From Candidatus Dormiibacterota bacterium (GTDB lineage Bacteria > Chloroflexota > Dormibacteria > Aeolococcales > Aeolococcaceae), in assembly GCA_003132525.1 (NCBI GenBank), contig PKXZ01000026.1, positions 46,717 to 102,988 on the forward strand: 56,272 nt of DNA, written 5' to 3'. A model generated the notes under the pieces. The model ran no database searches. It was not told the DNA's origin and worked only from the letters and a program-made list of their open reading frames with translations. Both the position numbers and the translations under genes were made by a program. Positions within the stretch are counted from its first letter, which is position 1. Each line of letters begins with the position of its first letter. Shown here piece by piece: positions 7,964-16,569 of this stretch.

Positions 7964-9133
7964 TCAGTAACGCAAAGCGACCGTCAGATACCCATCGGAA
8001 CTGGTGTCGTAGTCGAATCCGACCGCCGTGCAACTCGTGGCAGCCGAGCACGACACTCCATAGGGAAAGGTGTCGGCAAACGGGTTGGGGGTCGTCTGGG
8101 AGGACCATGCGCTCCCATTCCACCGCTCAGCAAGCGGGAGATCCGCGGAGCTGGTTGCATAGGTCCCGACCGCCGTACAGTCATTGCTCGTCGGACAGGA
8201 CACGGAATCCAACCCCGCCGTCACGCCGGGATCCGATATGGACTGGACGGTCCATGCGCTCCCATTCCACCGCTCGACAAGCGGGTTGTTCACGTCGGCG
8301 CTGGTCACCCAGAACCCGACAGCGGTGCAGCTGGTGGCCGATGGACAGGAGACGCCCTCTGCCTCTCCTGTGTTTGAACCTGCCGGCAGGGGCATCGACT
8401 CGAGGGTCCAGACGCTCCCATTCCAGAACGCGGTGAGGGGGAGCAACGAATAGACGGACTCGGTGTTGTAGTAGCCCACCGCCATGCAAGCAATCGCCGA
8501 CTTGCAGGAGACGCCGAGAAGCTCACCTCGTTCGAAGTCGGGTGGTTCGGGAACTGTATGAATCGTCCACGTGCTGCCATTCCACGTCTCGGAGAAGCCG
8601 ACGTCGGCGCCGGGGTCTGACGTTTGGTAGAAGCCGACCGCGATGCACGCGCTCGGCGTTGGGCACGACACGCCCGTGAACTGACTGAAGGTCGCGACAC
8701 TCGGAGCGGGTGTGGGCTGGATGGCCCAGTGGCCCCCGTTCCACCTCTCGGCGAGGGTCACCACAACCTTGGAGGTGTTGTCGTAGCTGCCGACCGCAGT
8801 GCACACAGTTGTCGACGCACAGGAGACGCCGAACATCCGGTAGGAGCGAGCACCCGTCGGTTTGGGAAGGGTTTGCACAGCCCACACGCTGCCGTTCCAG
8901 CGTTCAGCCAGCCCGTTTGTGGCTCGGCCGGATGGGATGTCGTAATAGCCGACGGCGGTGCATGCGCGCGCACCCGGGCAGGACACGCCGAAGAGCTCGT
9001 TGTCACTTGAGGTACCCGCCGGGTTGAGTGTCGTCTGCGTTGTCCAGCTCAGTGCGACAGCCGCACTTGCCTGACCGCCGGCCACCAAGATTGACGCAAC
9101 CAACGATATGGGTACCGCTGCCAAGCGTCTCAT
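7964..9133 (-). CDS. Secreted seven-repeat beta-propeller-like protein
   Basis: A 389-residue protein with an N-terminal signal peptide ending near QASA. It then has seven repeats of about 50 residues with the pattern (F/L)xGVSCPxxxxCTAVGxY...LAERWNGSxWxxQxxPxP. The two Cys in each repeat probably form a disulfide. The last repeat lacks its final W-x-Q strand, while the mature N-terminus starts with an isolated LSWTTQTTLNP strand, as if one strand from each end closes a seven-bladed ring. Such repeat proteins are common among exported proteins of high-GC soil bacteria, with unknown function. A GGAGG-like site lies before the ATG at 9133. Confidence 0.75.
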   Translation of the reverse strand: MRRLAAVPISLVASILVAGGQASAAVALSWTTQTTLNPAGTSSDNELFGVSCPGARACTAVGYYDIPSGRATNGLAERWNGSVWAVQTLPKPTGARSYRMFGVSCASTTVCTAVGSYDNTSKVVVTLAERWNGGHWAIQPTPAPSVATFSQFTGVSCPTPSACIAVGFYQTSDPGADVGFSETWNGSTWTIHTVPEPPDFERGELLGVSCKSAIACMAVGYYNTESVYSLLPLTAFWNGSVWTLESMPLPAGSNTGEAEGVSCPSATSCTAVGFWVTSADVNNPLVERWNGSAWTVQSISDPGVTAGLDSVSCPTSNDCTAVGTYATSSADLPLAERWNGSAWSSQTTPNPFADTFPYGVSCSAATSCTAVGFDYDTSSDGYLTVALRY

Positions 9134-9238
9134 TTCGACCCTCCGCAGACCCGACGAGTGTCGCGGCCTCTAGGTCGGCGATTATATGGACTCTCATCCG
9201 GGATCTGGGAATATCCCAACTCACCAGGAGGCACACCA

Positions 9239-9559
9239 ATGCTTATCAGCACCGCCAATGACCTGCCCGGTTACGAGATCACCGAAGTGCTCGGCGAAGT
9301 CTTCGGACTCACCGTCCGATCCCGGAACATCGGCTCCCAGTTCGGCGCCGGCCTGAAATCACTCATGGGTGGCGAACTGAAAGGAATGACCGCGAACCTC
9401 GCGCACAGCCGCCAGGAAGTCATCGAGCGCATGTGTGGCGAAGCGGCGGCAAAGGGCGGCGACTCCATCGTCGGGATGCGCTTCGACACCTCCGAGATGG
9501 GTGGCACCTGGACCGAGATCTGCGCCTACGGCACAGCGGTCAAGACCCGGAAGCTTTAG
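9239..9559 (+). CDS. YbjQ/UPF0145 family protein
   Basis: A 106-residue protein matching the YbjQ (heavy-metal-binding-like, UPF0145) family over its full length. Landmarks are an early GYEITEVLGEVFGLTVRSRN, the middle GAGLKSLMGGELKGMT, a helix with REEVI-like RQEVIERM, and GGDSIVGMRFDTSEM before the C-terminal strand AYGTAVKT. Family members form homopentamers; the biochemical role is unresolved. The start is fixed by a strong AGGAGG eight bases upstream of the ATG at 9239. Its last four bases overlap the convergent oxidase gene. Confidence 0.9.
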   Translation: MLISTANDLPGYEITEVLGEVFGLTVRSRNIGSQFGAGLKSLMGGELKGMTANLAHSRQEVIERMCGEAAAKGGDSIVGMRFDTSEMGGTWTEICAYGTAVKTRKL

Positions 9560-10728
9560 ACCGCCGCTCCAAATCGATCGAGCCGGAACGGCGAGAGGTC
9601 CGCATCGCTCCCGCCCGTCGTGACGCGCTGTGCGATCGCCTCGCCGACCCCGGCCGAGTGCTTGAACCCGTGTCCCGAGCAGGGCGAGACGAGCAGCACG
9701 CCGGGGAGATCCGGGTGGTCGTCAATGATGAAGTTCGCGTCCGGCGTGACTGTATAGAGGCAGCGCACCGCGCGCAGGCAATGCGATGACAGGCCCGGAA
9801 GCCGCTTGCTGATCAGTGATTCGTGGAGGTGGCGCGGCTCATCGGGGTCGACCTCGAGTGACGCCTCGTCAGCGGCGGTGGCAGTGTCGAGCTGCTCGTC
9901 GGCGACCTTGATCTCGCGGGTGCCGTCGATCGCCGGGAACCCGTAGAAGGCGCTGCCGTCACTCAGGCCCCAGATGAACACCGGCATCGCACCAGGTGTG
10001 TGGTCGACGGCGTTCGGCCGGAGCTCGAACCACGAGAGCACCTGCCGGTAGATGCTGAACAACTGGAGCTGCTCGACGGCAACGAAGTCACGAACCCAGG
10101 CCCCCACCGCGAGCACCACCTTGTCCGCGTCGATCACCCCGCCGTTGGTGCGCACCTCCACGCCACCGCCCGACGACTCCATGGCGAGGACCCGCTCATC
10201 ACGGCGGATCTCGGCGCCGAGGCGGGCTGCGACGGTGAGCTGCGCATCGACGCAGCGCTCGGGCCGGACGAACCCGGCGCTGGGCTCGTAATACGCGGAC
10301 TCGTTTCCATCGAGCCCGAACTGCGGGAAGCGCCGGGCCACATCCGCCGCGTCGAGCAACTCGTGCTTGATGCCATATCGGTTGGCGCAGGCGATGGTGC
10401 TGGCCAGGAACTCGTGACGGTGGTGGCCGGCGGGCCCGCCACCGGCGGACTCGAGGATCAGGCCGCCGCACTGGGTGAGCAGATCCTGACCGGTCTCGGC
10501 CTCGAGCTCCCGCCAGATGGCGTGGGAGCGCTGAACCAGCGGCGTGTAGGCCTCGCCCTCCCCGATCGCCTCACGGGTGATCCGCGTGTCCCCGTGGGTC
10601 GAGCCATAGATGTGGGGAGGTGAGAACCGATCGATCCCGACCGCTCGGATCCCGCGCTGCGCCAGCTGGTACAGGGTGGCGGCACCTGCCGCGCCCAGGC
10701 CGACGACGGCCACTTCGTACCTGCTCAT
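9556..10728 (-). CDS. FAD-dependent oxidase, monomeric sarcosine oxidase / N-methyltryptophan oxidase family
   Basis: A 390-residue flavoprotein of the MSOX/SolA family. The Rossmann motif is VVGLGAAGAATLYQLAQRG at residues ~8-26. A typical STHGDTRITREA follows. The covalent-flavin Cys lies in RCLYT (about residue 323), next to TPDANFIIDDHP, and the C-terminal SPCSGHGFKHS block is present. It oxidises a secondary N-methyl amine to the primary amine, formaldehyde and hydrogen peroxide. Whether the substrate is sarcosine, N-methyltryptophan or another amine cannot be told. The gene is divergent from the methyltransferase gene with only 26 bases between their starts. Confidence 0.9.
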   Translation of the reverse strand: MSRYEVAVVGLGAAGAATLYQLAQRGIRAVGIDRFSPPHIYGSTHGDTRITREAIGEGEAYTPLVQRSHAIWRELEAETGQDLLTQCGGLILESAGGGPAGHHRHEFLASTIACANRYGIKHELLDAADVARRFPQFGLDGNESAYYEPSAGFVRPERCVDAQLTVAARLGAEIRRDERVLAMESSGGGVEVRTNGGVIDADKVVLAVGAWVRDFVAVEQLQLFSIYRQVLSWFELRPNAVDHTPGAMPVFIWGLSDGSAFYGFPAIDGTREIKVADEQLDTATAADEASLEVDPDEPRHLHESLISKRLPGLSSHCLRAVRCLYTVTPDANFIIDDHPDLPGVLLVSPCSGHGFKHSAGVGEAIAQRVTTGGSDADLSPFRLDRFGAAV

Positions 10729-10754
10729 CGACCGCAGCCTACTACCCTGCGCAG

Positions 10755-11384
10755 GTGAGCCAGGATCACTACTTCAGTCGGGATCCGACGGTCGCTTCGC
10801 GCTCGAAGACGATCCAGGTCACGCTCCCGGACGTGAGCTTCGAGCTCGACACCGACCGAGGCGTCTTCGCGCACGGTCACCTCGATATCGGGACCGACCT
10901 CCTGCTCCGAACGGTTCCAACGGTGCCGCCCGGAGAGCTCCTCGATGTCGGCTGCGGATATGGCGCCATCGCCATCACCGTCGCGCTGCGCAACCCCGAC
11001 GCCCGGGTGTGGGCGGTGGACGTCAATCGCCGGGCGCTCGACCTCTGCGCGCGCAATGCCGAACGTGCCGGGGCGGTGAATGTCGTGGCGGCTGAACCGG
11101 ACGCGGTTCCCGGTGGTATCAAGTTCGCCGCGATCTACTCCAACCCGCCCGTGCGGCTCGGCAAGGAGGCGCTCCACGAGCTGCTCCTCACCTGGATCGG
11201 ACGGCTCGAACCGGACGCGCTGGCGACCCTGGTGGTGCAGCGCCACTTGGGCTCCGACTCCCTTGCCGCCTGGTTGACGAGCCTCGGCCATCGCGTCGAG
11301 CGAGTTCGATCGAGGTTCGGCTATCGAGTGCTCGAGGTGCATGCCGTCGCCGCGAGCCCGCATGATGACAGCCGTGCCCGCTAG
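10755..11384 (+). CDS. Class I SAM-dependent methyltransferase (RsmC/MTS small-domain type)
   Basis: A 209-residue methyltransferase. SAM motif I is LLDVGCGYGAIAI, motif II is VWAVDVNRRALDLC, and the catalytic motif IV is SNPPVR, as in N2-guanine methyltransferases of the RsmC/RsmD group. The N-terminal stretch DHYFSRDPTVASR is typical of the short RsmC-like proteins in Gram-positive lineages. A GTG at 10755 gives the N-terminus expected for the family. Its 3' end overlaps the start of lgt by about 23 bases. Target is likely rRNA, but this is inferred from family only. Confidence 0.85.
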   Translation: MSQDHYFSRDPTVASRSKTIQVTLPDVSFELDTDRGVFAHGHLDIGTDLLLRTVPTVPPGELLDVGCGYGAIAITVALRNPDARVWAVDVNRRALDLCARNAERAGAVNVVAAEPDAVPGGIKFAAIYSNPPVRLGKEALHELLLTWIGRLEPDALATLVVQRHLGSDSLAAWLTSLGHRVERVRSRFGYRVLEVHAVAASPHDDSRAR

Positions 11385-12288
11385 CCCCGGCCTCGTCGGC
11401 TTCATCACCATCAACGTCGACCCGGTCCTGAACATCGGCCCGATACCGATTCACTGGTACGGGGTCATGTACGCCGTGGCGTTCCTGGCCGCCTACCAGT
11501 TCGGCGTGCTTCCCTACGCGAAGTGGCGCGGTCTTCCCAAGCCAATCGCGGAGAAGATCTGCGTCTGGACGATCATCTTCGGTCTCCTCGGCGGCCGTCT
11601 TTACTACGTCGTGCAGCAACCCGACCTGTGGCAGAACTACATCCTCAAACCGATCAACATCATTGCGTTCTGGCAGGGCGGCATGGCCTTCTTCGGCGCC
11701 ATCATGGCCGGCTTCGTGACGCTCGCCATCTGCGCATGGCGCTACGGATACAACCCGTGGATCGCCCTCGACGGTGGCGTCATCTTCGCCGTTGTCGGTC
11801 AGCCGATCGGCCGGATCGGCAACGTCATCAACGGCGACATCCTGGGATCGCCGAGCACACTGCCCTGGGCCACCGCGTACTCGAATCCACACGCGATCTT
11901 GCAGACCGGGTTCTCACTCTGCACGCGGATCCAGTGCATCGCATACCAACCGGCCGCGGTGTATGAGGCACTCGGCACCATCTGCATCGGGCTCATCCTG
12001 TTGGTGCTGGTGCGCCGCAACGTCCGTCCGGGCATCCTCGCGATCGCGTACGTCGCGCTCTATGGCGTGAGCCAGTTGATCCTCTTCGAGTTCCGCAAGA
12101 GCGAGCCGCCCGGGCCACTCGGGCTGCGCGAGGCGCAGTGGACGTCGATCGCGACACTCGTGCTCGCGGTTCCACTCCTGTACCTGCTGTGGCGGAAGAC
12201 CAACGTGCGCCTCGAGAAACGCTTTCCCCCCGGACCTGCGGCAGACGAGGAGCCGCCAACGGGCCAGCAGCCGGCCGCAGCCCGGTGA
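11362..12288 (+). CDS. lgt: Prolipoprotein diacylglyceryl transferase
   Basis: A 308-residue polytopic membrane enzyme that transfers diacylglyceryl from phosphatidylglycerol to the lipobox Cys of prolipoproteins. The N-terminal IHWYGVMYAVAF block, GGRLYYVV, the WQGGMAFFGAI block (family HGG-type region) and the signature GRIGNVINGDILG are visible, plus late YEALGTICIG and FEFRKSE. The first two codons are both ATG (11362, 11365), and another ATG at 11341 lies in frame, so the exact start is uncertain. It should process the GH18 and the solute-binding lipoproteins in this window. It overlaps the methyltransferase upstream and the YggT gene downstream. Confidence 0.93.
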   Translation: MMTAVPASPGLVGFITINVDPVLNIGPIPIHWYGVMYAVAFLAAYQFGVLPYAKWRGLPKPIAEKICVWTIIFGLLGGRLYYVVQQPDLWQNYILKPINIIAFWQGGMAFFGAIMAGFVTLAICAWRYGYNPWIALDGGVIFAVVGQPIGRIGNVINGDILGSPSTLPWATAYSNPHAILQTGFSLCTRIQCIAYQPAAVYEALGTICIGLILLVLVRRNVRPGILAIAYVALYGVSQLILFEFRKSEPPGPLGLREAQWTSIATLVLAVPLLYLLWRKTNVRLEKRFPPGPAADEEPPTGQQPAAAR

Positions 12289-12854
12289 CACAACTCTTCC
12301 TGTACAACGTCATCGCCTTCGTCGAGGCGGCCTTGACGGTGCTGATCATTGCGCGGATCGCCGTGTCGTGGATCGGGCTCAGCCCATGGCATCCCATCGT
12401 CCGCTGGTTGCGCGTGATCGTCGACCCGATCCTCGCTCCGTTTCGCCGCATCCTCCCCACCTTCAGCGGTATCGACTTCTCGCCGATCCTCGCGCTCGTC
12501 GTCATCAACATCGTGGCGCAGGTATTGCAGACGCTGGTCATCGGTGGAGGCGTCGACCCGGCCGCGACCATCGAGTTGCTCATCGAGGAGGTGGTGGTCG
12601 ACATCGCGATCGCGATCGCAATCTTCGTCTTCATCCGCATCCTGCTTGCCGTCTTCCATGCCGATCCGTGGCACCCGTTGGTACAGATGGTTCGATCGCT
12701 CACCAACCCGTTGGTCGCACCGTTCTCCGGCTTTCACCGCGGCGGCGCGACAGCCGGAGTGGATATCCCGGCGATCGCGGCGCTGGTCATGTACATCGTC
12801 CTGATCATCGTGATCAAGGTCGTCTTCGGATTGCTGCTCGGGCAGCCGTTCTGA
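12285..12854 (+). CDS. YggT family membrane protein, duplicated
   Basis: A 189-residue protein with two YggT units. Each has a hydrophobic helix, then (D/S)PWHP(I/L)VxxxRxxxxP(I/L)(L/V)APF, then a second helix; they sit at residues ~10-80 and ~100-185. YggT proteins are small membrane proteins linked to cell division or osmotic shock in some bacteria. The GTG start at 12285 overlaps the lgt stop (GTGA), so the two are translationally coupled. It ends 12 bases before the convergent dnaE gene. Confidence 0.85.
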   Translation: MTQLFLYNVIAFVEAALTVLIIARIAVSWIGLSPWHPIVRWLRVIVDPILAPFRRILPTFSGIDFSPILALVVINIVAQVLQTLVIGGGVDPAATIELLIEEVVVDIAIAIAIFVFIRILLAVFHADPWHPLVQMVRSLTNPLVAPFSGFHRGGATAGVDIPAIAALVMYIVLIIVIKVVFGLLLGQPF

Positions 12855-12866
12855 CCGAAGGCGAGG

Positions 12867-15800
12867 TCAGCGCCGAGCCGTAGTGCGCTCGCGTTCCGGG
12901 GCGCGCACCCGGCGCATCTCGACTCGATACGTGTTGTCACCGACGAGGAGCTCCACCGCGCGCTCGAGCGCCGGACACGGCTCAACAGCGAAGTCAACGC
13001 TGAGCGTGATCTCGTCGACGCTCGTCCCCGAGTCGACGTGCAGGACCACGGCGCAGTCACCCTGATGCTCCTCGAGCGCCTTGCGAAGCGCCCCGAGACT
13101 GCCGATCTGCGACGCGCTGACGCTGATGTGCACAGTGCTGTCGCGGCGCCAGGTTGCGAGCCGGGGATCGTCATAGGCGTAGACCGCTTCGGCGAGGATC
13201 TGCGGCGGCTCGAGCTCGACGCGATCCTCCTCCTCCGTTCCGGGCGTCGTGGTTCCACCAGCGGCGGTGCGACCGGCCTCGACCTTGCCACGCACCACGA
13301 TCACCGCGTCCGGCCGCAACGCCGACACACACTCTTCGAACACGCGGGCGAACACCACGACCTCGACGCTGCCAGTCAGATCCTCGATCTGCAGTGCGGC
13401 CATGCGCTGTCCAGTTGTGCTCCGGCGCGGCACGAACGTGCGCATGTCGCGGATGGCACCACCCACCTGGACGATGAGCCCGTCGAGATGCGCGCCGAGC
13501 TCGTTGATGGTGGTGTCCACACGCTGCTGCAGCTCGGCCGCGATCCTGCGCAGTGGGTGGTCACTCAGATACATGCCGAGAAACTCGCGCTCCCAGCTCA
13601 AGCGCTCGTCGGCCGCGATCGCGAACGGTCCGCTGGCCTCGCGACCTTCGAGGTCGTCCGCGGCCTGCGATACCGGCTCGATGAGCACGACGGTCTCGCC
13701 GAACAGGGATGTCTGACCGGACTCACGCTCGCGGCGGATCGACGCGGCCCGGTCGATGACACGGTCGAGCACCGCGAGCATCGCCCCGCGCTCGCCGAGC
13801 GAGTCGCACGCACCGCTCCGGATCAACGCTTCGACAACGCGACGGTTGAGGTCGCGGCTCGCTACGCGCAGGCAGAGGTCAAAGAGCGAGACGTACGGAC
13901 CGCAGGCATCGCGCTCGGCCACGATCTCGGCGGCGATACGCTCGCCCACGTTCTTGATGTGCCGCAGCCCATAGAGGATCTCGCCCTGCGCCTCATCGCC
14001 GAGGCTGAAGGCCGAGGCGCTGCGGTTGACATCCGGGGGGCGGACGACGAGCCCCCGGGCATGCGCATCGAGGATCGACTGCTTGAGCCGGTCAAAGTTG
14101 TCCGCACGGCTGTTGAGCAGCGCGGTCATGTACTCGCGCGGGTAGTTCGCCTTGAGATACGCCGTCTGGTACGCGATCAGCCCGTAGGCCATCGAATGCG
14201 CCCCATTGAAGCCGTATCCGGCGAACAGGGCGATGAGCTCGAAGAGCTCGAGCGCGGTCTCCGCCGCGACGCCTCGCGCTGCAGCGCCGCTCAGGAACTG
14301 CTCGCGCTGCTTGGCCATCTTCACCTTGTCCTTCTTGCCCATCGCAGCGCGCAGAACATCGGCTTCGCCGAGGGTGAAGCCGGCGACGGCTGACGCGATC
14401 TTCATCACCTGGTCCTGGTAGAGGATCGCCCCGTATGTCTCCTTGAGAATCGGCTCGAGCTCCGGGAGCATGTACGTCACCGGCTCTTCGCCCCGCTTGC
14501 GCCGCATCCAGGTTCCGGTGGCGCCGCCCTCGATCGGACCCGGACGGTTGAGCGCCACCGCAACGCCCATATCCTCGAGCGTCTTGGGTTGCATGTCGAG
14601 GAGGATTCGCTTGGCGAACGTCGCCTCGAGCTGGAAGATGCCATGCGTGTCGGCCTTGCCGAGGAGCTCGTACGTCTTGGCGTCGTCGAGCGCGATCTGA
14701 TCGATGTCGAGCTCGATCCCGCGGGACGACCGGACCATCTGGGCAGCGTCGTCGATGACCGTTAGGTTGGACAGACCGAGCAGATCGATCTTCAGCAGTC
14801 CGATCTGCGACACGCCGTTCATGTCGTACTGCGTCACCGCCGTGCCGTCGCCCGCGGTCGAGCGCTGCAACGGCACGATGTTGGCGAGCGGCTCCGAACC
14901 GATGACGACGGCTGCCGCGTGTGTCGAGGCGTTGCGGCAGATCCCCTCCAGGCGCTTCGCGTTGTCGATGATGTGCTTCGCCCAGTCCTCGTGGTCGTAG
15001 AGATCCTTGAGTTCGCGGCTCTCTTCGAGCGCTTGCTTCAGCGTGATGTTCACCACCTGCGGCACAAGCTTCGCCAGCCGGTCGACATCCGGAAGGGCCA
15101 CATTGAGCACTCTTCCAACGTCGCGGATCGCTGCTCGGGCCGCCATGGTTCCGAACGTGATGATCTGCGCGACACGGTCGCGGCCGTACTTCTCCTGCAC
15201 GTACGTGAGGACGCGATCGCGTCCGCGGTCGTCGAAGTCGATGTCGATATCGGGCATCTGCACGCGCTCGCGGTTGAGGAACCGCTCGAAGATGAGCCCG
15301 TAACGGAGCGGCTCGATGTCGGTGATGCGGAGCACGTAGCTCACCACTGAACCGGCGGCGCTGCCGCGGCCGGGCCCGACGCGAACGCCGTCGCACCGTG
15401 CCGCCCTGATCAGGTCCCAGACGATGAGGAAATACGCTGAGAAGCCCGTCTCACGGATGACGTCGAGCTCCATGTGCAGCCGTTCTCGTACCTCGTCATT
15501 GACCGCGTCCGCGTAGCGCTCCCGCACGCCTGCCTCGCAGAGCTCGCGGAGATACGAATCGGCGTCGAGCCCCTCGGGAATCGGCGAGTACGTGGGCAGG
15601 AGGTTGCGGCCCAGCGGAATCTCGACGTGGCACCGGTTCGCGATCGCCATCGTGTTGGACACGGCGTCGCCGTAGGCCGCGAAACGCTCGCGCATCTGCT
15701 GGGTGCTCGCGAGGTAATACTCCGGCCCCGAGAAACGGAATCGCTTCTCCTCCTCGCGGCGCGATGCCGTCTGCAGGCAGAGCAGGATGTCGTGCGCTTC

Positions 15801-16481
15801 CGCATCCTCGGGCTTGATGTAGTGCGAGTCGTTGGTGGCGACGAGCGGCAGGCCGGTCCGGCGCGCGATCTCGACCAGCCCTGCGCGCACTGTGTCCTCC
15901 TCGGGGATGCCATGGTCCTGGAGCTCGAGGAAGTAGTTGTCCGTCCCAAAGATCTCCGCGTGCTCGCGCGCCACCGTCTCTGCAGCTGCCATGTCACCGC
16001 GAAGGATCGCCTGCGGCAGCTCGCCACCAAGACACGCCGACAAGCAGATCAGGCCCTCGGCGTGCTCCGCGAGCAACTGGCGATCGATGCGCGGCTTGTA
16101 GTAGTAGCCCTCGAGATGCGAGGTGCTGACCAGCTTGATGAGGTTGCGATAGCCGGCGTCGTTGCGCGCAAGCAGGATGAGGTGGCTGGGGTCGCGGTCC
16201 GCCCTACCCTCGCGATCGTGGCGCGAGCGCGGCGCCATGTACATCTCGCAACCGAGCACCGGGTTGATCTTTGCCGCACGCGCGGTGGCGTAGAAATCGA
16301 TGGCGCCGTAGAGGACGCCGTGATCGGTGATGGCGATCGCCGTCTGTCCCATCGCCTTCGCGCTGTCGATGAGTTCCTTGACGCGCGAAGCACCGTCGAG
16401 CAGCGAGAACTCGCTGTGCGTATGCAGGTGGGCGAAGCCTCCCGACTCGATCTCGTCGCCGGTCGCGGATGGCTCCTCCAC
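12867..16481 (-). CDS. dnaE: DNA polymerase III subunit alpha
   Basis: A 1204-residue replicative polymerase. The N-terminal PHP domain starts FAHLHTHSEFSLLDGA with TDHGVLYGAIDF. The C-family catalytic core shows GPGRGSAAGS and the acidic PDIDIDFDD. The tandem helix-hairpin-helix part and an OB-fold (near GLIVQVGGAIRDMRTF) follow, and the protein ends in a short tau-binding-like tail. The length fits the DnaE1 class. The start is a GTG at 16481 with AGGAGG about 5 bases upstream. It is the last gene of the minus-strand run gatC-gatA-gatB-rlmD-dnaE, with an 88-base gap from rlmD. Confidence 0.96.
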   Translation of the reverse strand: MEEPSATGDEIESGGFAHLHTHSEFSLLDGASRVKELIDSAKAMGQTAIAITDHGVLYGAIDFYATARAAKINPVLGCEMYMAPRSRHDREGRADRDPSHLILLARNDAGYRNLIKLVSTSHLEGYYYKPRIDRQLLAEHAEGLICLSACLGGELPQAILRGDMAAAETVAREHAEIFGTDNYFLELQDHGIPEEDTVRAGLVEIARRTGLPLVATNDSHYIKPEDAEAHDILLCLQTASRREEEKRFRFSGPEYYLASTQQMRERFAAYGDAVSNTMAIANRCHVEIPLGRNLLPTYSPIPEGLDADSYLRELCEAGVRERYADAVNDEVRERLHMELDVIRETGFSAYFLIVWDLIRAARCDGVRVGPGRGSAAGSVVSYVLRITDIEPLRYGLIFERFLNRERVQMPDIDIDFDDRGRDRVLTYVQEKYGRDRVAQIITFGTMAARAAIRDVGRVLNVALPDVDRLAKLVPQVVNITLKQALEESRELKDLYDHEDWAKHIIDNAKRLEGICRNASTHAAAVVIGSEPLANIVPLQRSTAGDGTAVTQYDMNGVSQIGLLKIDLLGLSNLTVIDDAAQMVRSSRGIELDIDQIALDDAKTYELLGKADTHGIFQLEATFAKRILLDMQPKTLEDMGVAVALNRPGPIEGGATGTWMRRKRGEEPVTYMLPELEPILKETYGAILYQDQVMKIASAVAGFTLGEADVLRAAMGKKDKVKMAKQREQFLSGAAARGVAAETALELFELIALFAGYGFNGAHSMAYGLIAYQTAYLKANYPREYMTALLNSRADNFDRLKQSILDAHARGLVVRPPDVNRSASAFSLGDEAQGEILYGLRHIKNVGERIAAEIVAERDACGPYVSLFDLCLRVASRDLNRRVVEALIRSGACDSLGERGAMLAVLDRVIDRAASIRRERESGQTSLFGETVVLIEPVSQAADDLEGREASGPFAIAADERLSWEREFLGMYLSDHPLRRIAAELQQRVDTTINELGAHLDGLIVQVGGAIRDMRTFVPRRSTTGQRMAALQIEDLTGSVEVVVFARVFEECVSALRPDAVIVVRGKVEAGRTAAGGTTTPGTEEEDRVELEPPQILAEAVYAYDDPRLATWRRDSTVHISVSASQIGSLGALRKALEEHQGDCAVVLHVDSGTSVDEITLSVDFAVEPCPALERAVELLVGDNTYRVEMRRVRAPERERTTARR

Positions 16482-16569
16482 GCTGCCTCCTGGGTACGGT
16501 CGATGACAACGAACAGACGTACGCTACCACTCCCCGGCGATCGGCCGCCGAGCCTCTTGAGGGTACCCC

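Noticed and set aside
8100-8290. CRISPR-like or direct DNA repeat
   Set aside because: The repeated 30-base stretches lie inside a protein-repeat gene and keep reading frame; they reflect the propeller repeats.
14092-15396. 434-codon open frame in another frame of dnaE
   Set aside because: Same-strand frame shadow with Arg/His-rich composition; dnaE is intact across it.
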